Made by a program: the position numbers and the translations under genes. A stretch of DNA of 40,048 bases from Gammaproteobacteria bacterium (GTDB lineage: Bacteria > Pseudomonadota > Gammaproteobacteria > HK1). This document shows, one piece after another, positions 25,628-32,740 of the stretch. Position 1 is the stretch's first letter; every line of letters begins with the position of its first letter. The notes under the pieces were generated by a model. The model saw only the letters and a program-made list of their open reading frames with translations. It made no database searches and had not been told where the DNA came from. The stretch is from positions 1 through 40,048 of the forward strand of contig JAJEAD010000010.1 in NCBI GenBank assembly GCA_022824305.1. The letters are read 5' to 3'.

Positions 25628-26794
25628 CTACCGGCGCAGGGTGCGCGCGAAGGCCCGGATGTCCTCGACCAGCAGGCCGGGCTGCTCCAGCGCCGCGAAG
25701 TGCCCGCCGCGCGGCATCTCGGTCCAGCGGGTCACGTTGTACATCCGTTCGACGTAGGAGCGGGGCGGCCAGGCGAGAAGCTCCGCCGGGAACAGGGCGG
25801 CGGCGGTCGGCACTTCGACGCGCCGCCCCGAGGCCGAGAGCACCCGCCCGCCCTCCTCGCGCCGCCCGTAGTAGATCCAGGAGGCGGTGTTGAAGGTGCG
25901 GGTGACGAGGTACACCATGATGTTGGCGAGCAGGGTGTCCCGGTCGTGCACGCTCTCCAGCTCCCCGCCCTCGAGGTCGGACCAGGAACGGAACTTCTCC
26001 ACGATCCAGGCGGCGACCCCGACCGGGCTGTCCATCATCGCGTAGCTCAAGGTCTGCGGCCGGGTCGCCTGCTGGGTCCGGTAGCCGTCCTCCATCTCCT
26101 GCTCGCGCGCAAAGCGCCGGGCCCAGGCTTCCTCCTCCGGCCCCTGCGCTCCCCCGGGGTGGCGCATGGTCATGATGTTGATGTGGATGCCGCGGCAGGC
26201 GGGGGCGTGGTCCAGACCGAGAAAGCTCGAGATCGCGCCGCCCCAGTCCCCGCCCTGGGCGAGGTAGCCTTCGTAACCCAGCGCCTCGGTCATCAGGCGG
26301 TGGAAGAGGCCGGCCATCGCGCGCGGGCCCATCGGGCGCGGCGGTCTCCCCGAGAAGCCGAACCCGGGCAGGGAAGGCGCGACGACGTCGAAAGCGTCGG
26401 CGGCGCTGCCCCCGAATCGCTCGGGATGGGCGAGGGGCTCGATGATGTCGAGGAACTCCACCACCGAGCCCGGCCAGCCGTGGGAGACGAGGAGCGGAAG
26501 CGGCGCGGGACCGCTGCCCCGCTCATGAATGTAGTGGATGTCGATGCCGCCCACCGGCGCCTTGAAGTGCGCGAAGCGGTTGAGCCGCGCCTCCTGAGCC
26601 CGCCAGTCGAAGCCTTCGAGCCACCAGGTGCAGAGCTCCCTCATGTAGTCGAGGTTGGTGCCGTAGTCCCAGCCCCCGTCGTCCGGCATCTCGTGCCAGG
26701 GGTAGGTGGCAATCCGGGCGCGGATGCCTTCGAGGACCTCGTCGGGCACCCGGATTCGGAAGGGTCGGGGTGAGGACATGTCCGCCTGTGCCAT
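25628..26794 (-). CDS. Epoxide hydrolase (EHN domain plus alpha/beta hydrolase)
   Basis: The 388-residue protein has the N-terminal EHN domain seen in microsomal/juvenile-hormone-type epoxide hydrolases ([18 protein letters not shown], then [18 protein letters not shown]). The alpha/beta core carries the oxyanion-hole HGWPGS (105-110), nucleophile Asp183 (QGGDWGG) and catalytic His365 ([11 protein letters not shown]). The SLPGFGFSG stretch is typical. It would open an epoxide to a diol. The ATG at 26794 is used; an ATG five codons later is possible. It is divergent from the phosphoesterase-PPTase operon and upstream of the acyl-CoA dehydrogenase. A link to the neighbouring polyketide is conceivable but not shown. 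Confidence 0.9.
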   Translation of the reverse strand: MAQADMSSPRPFRIRVPDEVLEGIRARIATYPWHEMPDDGGWDYGTNLDYMRELCTWWLEGFDWRAQEARLNRFAHFKAPVGGIDIHYIHERGSGPAPLPLLVSHGWPGSVVEFLDIIEPLAHPERFGGSAADAFDVVAPSLPGFGFSGRPPRPMGPRAMAGLFHRLMTEALGYEGYLAQGGDWGGAISSFLGLDHAPACRGIHINIMTMRHPGGAQGPEEEAWARRFAREQEMEDGYRTQQATRPQTLSYAMMDSPVGVAAWIVEKFRSWSDLEGGELESVHDRDTLLANIMVYLVTRTFNTASWIYYGRREEGGRVLSASGRRVEVPTAAALFPAELLAWPPRSYVERMYNVTRWTEMPRGGHFAALEQPGLLVEDIRAFARTLRR

Positions 26795-26952
26795 TGCGCC
26801 CCGCCCTCCCCCGTCCGGCTCCGTCGGGCAGTCAACGGAACCCGAGCGCCAAGTCCTGGATTCGCGGCGATGGATCGCCTTCCGGCGCTATGCTACACGT
26901 GCCGGAGAAGCCGGGGCGGTCGATGCATTCGGAAGCGGAAGGGGGAGCGGCG

Positions 26953-27039
26953 ATGGGAGAGCACCGGCACACGACGCGCGCCGTCCCGGGCTGGCCGCGC
27001 CGCCGCCGCGCCGCTGCACACGCTCCCCGGGGACGATGA
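26953..27039 (+). CDS. Candidate leader peptide (28 aa) before the phosphoesterase
   Basis: AAGGGGGAG (26938-26946) lies a few bases before an ATG that opens a 28-codon Arg/Ala-rich frame ending in TGA at 27037-27039, five bases before the chosen start of the phosphoesterase. This is the best ribosome site in the region, yet it leads into a different frame. It may be a coupled leader peptide. Otherwise it may show that the phosphoesterase start was moved by a small frameshift. No family is recognised. Confidence 0.3.
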   Translation: MGEHRHTTRAVPGWPRRRRAAAHAPRGR

Positions 27040-27043
27040 TCCC

Positions 27044-27865
27044 TTGCGACTGTGGGCGATTTCGGACCTCCACGTTTCTCACCGGAGAAACCGCGAAGCG
27101 CTGGACGACATCCCGTCCCGTCCCGATGACTGGCTGATACTCGCCGGTGACGTGAGCGACGGCGCCCGCGGGCTCGACCGGTGCTTCCGGCACCTGAGCA
27201 CGAAGTTCCGGCAGATCGTCTGGACGCCCGGCAATCACGAGCTGTGGTCGCATGCCGGCGCGGCGGGGGGGCTTCGCGGCGTCGCGCTCTACGAGCGGCT
27301 GGTAGACATTGCGCGCAGCTACGGCGTGCTCACGCCGGCGGACCCCTGGCCGATCTTCCCGCATCCTCGGGGGCCGGTCCTGATCGCACCGCTGTTCCTG
27401 CTCTACGACTACAGTTTCCGGCCTTCGCACGTGTCCGCCGAGCGGGTGATTGAATGGGCCTCCGCCGCCAACTCGGTGTGCGCCGACGAGATGCTGCTCC
27501 ACCCCGAACCCTTCCCGGATCGTGCGTCGTGGTGCGCCTCCCTCTGCCGGGAGGCGGCCGCCCGGCTCGCGTCGTGTCCGGAGGAAATCCCGAAAGTGCT
27601 GATCAACCACTTTCCGCTCGAAGAGGAGCTGGCAGTGCTGCCCCGCATCCCGCGCTTCTCCCCCTGGTGCGGAACCCGGCTGACGCGGGGATGGCACCGG
27701 CGCTTCAATGCCTGCGCGGTGATCTACGGGCACCTCCACATCCGGGGCACTACCTGGCTGGACGGCGTCCCCTTCCAGGAAGTCTCCCTCGGCTATCCGA
27801 GCCAGTGGGAGGCCGAGCGCGGGATTGGCGCCTACCTCCAGGAAGTCACCCTGGCGTTTCCCTGA
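27044..27865 (+). CDS. Metallophosphoesterase, PptH-like (putative 4'-phosphopantetheinyl hydrolase)
   Basis: The calcineurin-type phosphoesterase motifs are all visible: D-x-H in ISDLHVSH near residue 8, GD in LAGDVSD, GNHE in TPGNHELW, a His in LINHFPL, and YGHLHIRG near the end. The family features LTPADPWPIF and LFLLYDYSFRPS recall actinobacterial PptH, which removes 4'-phosphopantetheine from holo-carrier proteins and is encoded next to the PPTase PptT. Here too the gene is followed after ten bases by an Sfp-type PPTase. I use TTG at 27044 (273 residues), since earlier in-frame codons give an Arg-rich extension; the true start is uncertain. The PptH role is inferred from family memory and context. 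Confidence 0.8.
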   Translation: MRLWAISDLHVSHRRNREALDDIPSRPDDWLILAGDVSDGARGLDRCFRHLSTKFRQIVWTPGNHELWSHAGAAGGLRGVALYERLVDIARSYGVLTPADPWPIFPHPRGPVLIAPLFLLYDYSFRPSHVSAERVIEWASAANSVCADEMLLHPEPFPDRASWCASLCREAAARLASCPEEIPKVLINHFPLEEELAVLPRIPRFSPWCGTRLTRGWHRRFNACAVIYGHLHIRGTTWLDGVPFQEVSLGYPSQWEAERGIGAYLQEVTLAFP

Positions 27866-27875
27866 TCTCCCGGAC

Positions 27876-28583
27876 ATGAGCGCCCCTGCGAACGAGTGGT
27901 GGACTCCCTGGCGCGAGATCGACGGCGCCGACGTTCTCCATGTCGACCTCGCGCCCCACCCCGAGCGCGAGGCCTTCGCGTTCAGTCTGCTCGACGAAGA
28001 GGAGAAGGCGCGCTGGCGCCGCTTCGTGGTGGAACGCGCCAAGCGTCAGTTCTCTCTTTGCCGCGGGGCGCTTCGCATCCAGCTCAGCCGAAGGCTGGAC
28101 TGTTCCAACCGCGCCCTGAGCTTCGACTATCTCGAGCACGGGAAGCCCGTGGCCAGGGTGAAGGGCCGGCGGGTGCCGCTCGGCTTCAACGTCAGTCACA
28201 GTGGCCGGCACGGCCTGATGGCGTTTTCCCATCGGGACGGGCTCGGCGTGGACGTCGAGGAACGCCTCCCCCGGCGCGACCTCGACGGCATCGGGGGCAG
28301 GGTCTACGGCCCGAACGAGCGCCAGGCCCTCGCCGCCGCGACCGGAGCGCAGAAGGTGCACCTGTTCTATCGCCTCTGGAGCCTCAAGGAGGCGCTGATC
28401 AAGGCCCTCGGCACGGGGTTCTCCCTGAACCCGTCGCGCTTCGAGGTGCCCGGGCCGGTGCTCGAGGGCGCGCGTTCGAGCGACTTTCGCTTTCCCCATT
28501 CCCCCGAGCATCCCTGGCGGCTCCACGACCTCGGCGAGCCTCGATTCGCGGCCGCGCTGGCCTGGCGCCTGCGCTCCCGCTGA
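27876..28583 (+). CDS. Sfp-type 4'-phosphopantetheinyl transferase
   Basis: This enzyme transfers the phosphopantetheine arm of coenzyme A to a Ser of acyl carrier proteins. The 235-residue length fits the Sfp group. The Mg/CoA motif GVDVE is at residues 124-128 and W-x2-KEA at 168-173 (RLWSLKEALIKALGTGF). The upstream FNVSHSGRHGLMAF helps bind CoA. ATG at 27876 starts ten bases after the phosphoesterase stop, so the two genes are probably one transcript. Obvious clients are the discrete ACP (28778) and the ACP within the PKS on the other strand. A general role for other carrier proteins in the cell is also possible. Confidence 0.94.
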   Translation: MSAPANEWWTPWREIDGADVLHVDLAPHPEREAFAFSLLDEEEKARWRRFVVERAKRQFSLCRGALRIQLSRRLDCSNRALSFDYLEHGKPVARVKGRRVPLGFNVSHSGRHGLMAFSHRDGLGVDVEERLPRRDLDGIGGRVYGPNERQALAAATGAQKVHLFYRLWSLKEALIKALGTGFSLNPSRFEVPGPVLEGARSSDFRFPHSPEHPWRLHDLGEPRFAAALAWRLRSR

Positions 28584-28777
28584 GCGGCACGAGCATTGCC
28601 CGAGCTTCCGTGCCCGGAAGGAACCCTGCCGCTCCGGAGCAGGGCGCGCTGTCCGGCGCCTCCTTCGTGGACCCCGTTGCCATGATGTGATAAACACGAC
28701 ACAGGTTCGACCACAGACCTCCCGGAACAGGGACAACGGCGACCCGGCAGTTCAAACGACGAAGGAGATTCGTATCC

Positions 28778-29008
28778 ATGTCAGCTACGGAAGACCGGCT
28801 CAAGCAGCTCATCAACAATCACCTCGACCTCGGTCGGGATCCGGATTTCGACGCACCGTTCAACGAGACGGGAGTGTCTTCCGTCGACGCGATCGCGTTC
28901 TTCAAGGAAGTGAGCAAGGAGTTCAACCTCCAGTTCACCGCGGCGGAGTTCGCCAAGTGCCCGACGCTGCGAGAGGTGGTCAACTACATCGATTCGCACG
29001 GTGGGTGA
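28778..29008 (+). CDS. Discrete acyl carrier protein
   Basis: A 76-residue, four-helix carrier protein. The usual DSL attachment motif is replaced by SSV (residues 34-36, in NETGVSSVDAIAFF), with Ser35 the expected phosphopantetheine site. Helix III (FNLQFTAAEFAKCPTL) and the final helix (LREVVNYIDSH) are in place. Clear ribosome site AAGGAG ten bases upstream of the ATG. It stands alone, 194 bases after the PPTase and before an alpha/beta hydrolase, and is much shorter and more divergent than the PKS-embedded ACP. It could serve the ACP-less second PKS module in trans, or a separate small-molecule tailoring step. The sequence upstream contains a TGTGATAAA element (about 28685-28694) that may be an extended -10 promoter. 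Confidence 0.9.
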   Translation: MSATEDRLKQLINNHLDLGRDPDFDAPFNETGVSSVDAIAFFKEVSKEFNLQFTAAEFAKCPTLREVVNYIDSHGG

Positions 29009-29065
29009 ACGACACCGGCGCTAGATCGCATACGCGCCATCCCTTGCCCGCAATCCCCATCGTGG

Positions 29066-29096
29066 TGACCCGCTCCTGAGTGCAGGGAGCGGGTCA
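29066..29096 (+). terminator. Hairpin after the ACP gene
   Basis: A perfect 11-bp stem (TGACCCGCTCC / GGAGCGGGTCA) with a 9-base loop begins 57 bases after the ACP stop. Only a weak T-rich stretch follows, so it may terminate or attenuate, reducing read-through into the hydrolase gene. It could help keep ACP levels above those of the hydrolase. Confidence 0.5.
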
Positions 29097-29179
29097 ATTC
29101 CGGCGATTTCTCCCGTTCCGGCCTCATCCCGGGCGCCTCCATCACAGGAACAAGCCTCCGCGAGGGGCCGGACCCCGAC

Positions 29180-30079
29180 ATGAGCGTCGAGACAGCGTGG
29201 GAGATTCCCGAGCCGATATCGGTCTGCGAGGTTCGTCTCGATGACGAATCGATAACGACCGTACGTCAGCACGGAAATCCTTCCGGTCCGCGGCTCGTCC
29301 TGAGCCACGGCAACGGCCTCGCAATCGACCTCTACTATCCGTTCTGGTCGCTTCTCGCCGCCGACTTCGAGCTGATGGTCTACGACCTCAGGAATCACGG
29401 CTGGAACCCGGTCGGACGGCGGCGAGAGCACAACATCCCGACGCTGATCCACGATCACGACCTCGTCCTCGAGAGCATCGACCGGCGCTACGGCGCCAAG
29501 CCGACGGTCGGGGTCTATCACTCGCTGTCGACGCTCGTCACGATCCTCGCGGACACCCGGCCGTACTCGGCGCTGGTCCTCTTCGACCCGCCGCTGTGCA
29601 AGCCCACCGCGAACGAGACCGAGTTCGATGAAGCCGCGGAACGCGGCGCCGCGATGACCAAGCGGCGAGGCTACCGCTTCAAGAACGAAGAGCAGTTCAT
29701 CGAACTGCTCAGCTTCCTTCCGGGCTTCGCCCGCGTCCTGCCCGGGGTCCGGGAGCTCATGGGCAGAACGACTCTGCGCCGGTCGGCCGACGGCCAGGGG
29801 CTCGAGCTTCGCTGCCCGCGCGAGTACGAGGCCCAGATCATGGAGTACGTCAGGAGCTTCGCACCCTTGCTCGACCTGACCCTGCTGACCTGTCCGACCA
29901 AGATCATCGGCGCCGATCCCACCGTGCCCTTCGCCTATCTGCCCACCTTCAACCTCAGCCACATCCTGAGCGTGGACTACGACTTCCTGCCGGACGCGAC
30001 CCACTTCCTGCAGCTCGAGCAGCCCGAGGCCTGCGTCGCCCTCATGCGCGAGTTTCTGGACAGTACCGGACTGGGCTGA
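29180..30079 (+). CDS. Alpha/beta hydrolase with unusual nucleophile elbow
   Basis: The 299-residue protein has the alpha/beta hydrolase fold: an oxyanion-hole HGNG near residue 43, the strand-turn around LMVYDLRNHG, and a catalytic His at 275 (ATHFLQLEQPE). The nucleophile Ser115 sits in VYHSLSTL. Both glycines of the usual G-x-S-x-G elbow are replaced (Y-x-S-x-S), which may narrow or reshape the active site. It follows the discrete ACP and converges on the PKS, which has no thioesterase domain of its own. A role as a trans-acting thioesterase or acyltransferase that releases the chain is therefore attractive, but only inferred. The start at 29180 has only a weak ribosome site (GGGGCCGGA). 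Confidence 0.82.
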   Translation: MSVETAWEIPEPISVCEVRLDDESITTVRQHGNPSGPRLVLSHGNGLAIDLYYPFWSLLAADFELMVYDLRNHGWNPVGRRREHNIPTLIHDHDLVLESIDRRYGAKPTVGVYHSLSTLVTILADTRPYSALVLFDPPLCKPTANETEFDEAAERGAAMTKRRGYRFKNEEQFIELLSFLPGFARVLPGVRELMGRTTLRRSADGQGLELRCPREYEAQIMEYVRSFAPLLDLTLLTCPTKIIGADPTVPFAYLPTFNLSHILSVDYDFLPDATHFLQLEQPEACVALMREFLDSTGLG

Positions 30080-30087
30080 GCGCTTGC

Positions 30088-30124
30088 CGCCGGTGCGGGG
30101 CGGTCCCCCCCCCCCGCACCGGCG
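30088..30124. terminator. Convergent GC hairpin between hydrolase and PKS
   Basis: A perfect 13-bp stem (CGCCGGTGCGGGG at 30088-30100 paired with 30112-30124) with an 11-base, C-rich loop fills the 79-bp gap between the ends of two convergent genes. No T-tract on either side. It likely stops transcription from both directions. Confidence 0.55.
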
Positions 30125-30158
30125 ATCCGGCCCAGTGACCCGTCCCGCGGAGAAGCGG

Positions 30159-32740
30159 CTACCGCGGCGCGGAATCGATCCAGAACCTCCGCCGCTGAAA
30201 GGGGTAGCCGGGCAGTGAAATGCGGCGCCGGGCCTCGCCCGCGAAGAGCCCTTCGAAACGCAGGGGAATCCCGGCCTCGAAGGCCTGCGCGGCGGCGGCG
30301 GCGAAGCCGGCATCGTCCGCCGCCGCCTCCGTAGCGGGCCGGCGGAGGCTCGAGACGGCGGCCGGAGCGGCGCGCCCGGCGGCACGAGGCCAGGCGTCCC
30401 GTATCGCCGGACCGAACGCCGCGGCCGGGCCGATCTCGACGACCGCCTCGACCTCGAGCTCCGCGAGCGCGGCCACGGCGACTCCCGGGTCGAAGGGTTC
30501 GACGGCCTGCTGCTGCCAGTACTCGCTTTCCAGGACATCGCCGGGCCGAGACGCACGTCCCGTCGTCCCCCTTACGAGAGTCAGCGCGGCCGGGGAAGTG
30601 GCGACGCCGGCGAGCGTATCCTGAAGGTCGACGAGAGCGCCCGACTGCGCACCCACCTGCGGCAGCGTTCCGAGCAACCGCCCCCGCGCCGCCGCCAGGC
30701 GCAGGCCGTCTTCCAGGCCGAACATGCCGGCAGCCTGCGCCGCCGCTATCTCGCCGGGGCCCCGACCTAACACGACGTGGGGACGCACCCCGACGCCGGA
30801 CCACAGCGCGGCAAGAGCGCATTCCAGCGCATAGACCGCCGGTTGCGTCCAGGCGGGATCGTGGGCAACGGCATCGCTTCCCGCGCGCCCGAACATCGCC
30901 TCGAGCAGCGAGGCGCCTTCGAGCTCCCGGAACGCCGCCTCGCAGCGTTCCAGTACGGCCCGGGCGACCGGCTCGCACCGGTGGAGAATCTCGCCCATTC
31001 CCGCCCACCGGCCGAGGTCATCCGCGAACGCGAATGCAATCCTTGCCGGCGCCTCGGCCGCCGGCCCTTCGTCCGCCTCCCGCAGCGCCGAGAGACCCTC
31101 GCGCAGCGATTGCGCATCCCGGAACACGATGCCCGCCCGGTGTGCGAAATGGCTCCGTCCCACGCTGGCGGTCCATGCCATGTCGGAGAGCTGCGGAACG
31201 AGCGTCCCGCCCTGCGCGGAGATCCCGGCGCTCTCTTCGTCGAGCCATGTCAGATAGCGTGTTGCCAGCTCGCCAAGCGCCTCGTGCGACTTCCCCGACA
31301 GCGGCAGCAACCGGGTCGTGCGCGCGACGAGCCCGTCCTCCGGCACCGAAGCCTCTACCGGCTCTCCCGCCGACTCCGGGACGGCGAAGGCGACCGTCCG
31401 GGCGGCGCCGGCAGGCGCAGTCGTACCCGGGGCAGGGGAGCATGAGCCGTCGGTCCCGCCGTAGCCCTCCACCACCAGGTGCGCATTCGCCCCGGAGATT
31501 CCGAACGCGCTGATGCCGGCACGGGGCGGCCGATCGGGAACGAGCGGCCACTTCGCCGGCTGAGAGATCACCTGCACCGGCAGCTCGTCCCAGTCGATGA
31601 GCGGATTCGGATTCCGGAAGTCCGGTTGCGGCGGAATCACCATCTCCTGCATCGCCAACACGACCTTTATCAGCCCCGCGATCCCCGCCGCCGACTCCGG
31701 GTGCCCGATGTTCGGCTTGAGCGAGCCGATCAGGAGCGGGCGCTCCACGGCACGTCCCCTGCCGTACACCGTCGTCGCCGCGCGGACTTCGATGGGATCG
31801 CCCATCGCCGACCCCGTCCCGTGCGCCTCCAGGTAATCCACTTCGGAGGGCGCAATCCCGGCCCGGGACAACGCCTCCTCGATCACCCGCTCCTGCGCCG
31901 GACCGTTCGGGACGGTGAGCCCCGCGCTCGCCCCGCTCTGATTCACCGCCGAGCCGCGAATCAGCGCCCAGATCCGGTCGCCGTCCGCCTTCGCGTCGGC
32001 GAGTCGCTTCAGAACCACCATCCCGCAACCCTCGCCCCGGACGAAACCATCCGCGTCCGCTTCGAAGGGGCGGCAGCGACCGCTCGGGGAGAGTAACCCC
32101 AGCTCCGCCATGAACTTCGTCACGCCGGGAGACAGGACCGCGTGCACGCCACCGCCCAGCGCCACGTCCACCTCGCCCCGCTCGAGTCCCACGGCGGCCT
32201 GGTGCAGCGCCGCCAGCGACGATGCGCAGGTCATGTCGAGCGCCATCGCCGGTCCCTCCAGTCCCAGTGCGAAGGCCACCCGTCCGACCGCAACACTTCC
32301 GGCGGTGCCGAGATACCCGACCTCCTCGCCGCCCTGCGCGATCACGTCCCGGTACTCGCTTCCCCCCAGTCCCGCGTACACCCCGGCGCGGCCCCCTCTC
32401 AGTGCGCCCGGATCGATTCCCGCGTCCTCGAGCGCCTGCCAGCTCGTCTCGAGCAGCAGCCGCTGGCGGGGGTCCATCGTCCGCGCCTCGATGGGCCTGA
32501 TGCCGAAGAATCGTGCGTCGAAGCGGTCGATCCCCTCGATGAAGGCGCCGTGCCGATACGCGTCGCTTCCGGCCGTGGAGTCAGCCGACCCGCCGTCCCC
32601 GACAACCGGGTCCGGACGCCCGTCCGTTACCGCGCTGCGCCCCTCCTCGAGAAGTCGCCAGAAGGCGGCGAGATCCGGCGCGCCGGGAAAGCGGCACGCC
32701 ATGCCGACGATCGCAATGCCATCCTCGACCGGTCGCGGCG
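30159..32740 (-). other. PKS module 2: KS2 with degenerate AT2
   Basis: KS2 is complete from IAIVGMACRFPG to FGISGANAHLVVEG, with Cys in LDMTCASSLAAL and both histidines (EAHGTGS, GHPESAAG), so it should be active. AT2 is recognisably a copy of AT1 (compare ALECALAALWSGVGV and AAAQAAGMFGLEDG). It has lost the GQGSQ loop (now ADDLGRW), the nucleophile motif (GHSAGE became GRGPGE) and about 70 residues of the small subdomain containing the catalytic His. The post-AT linker ends the protein. Confidence 0.9.
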
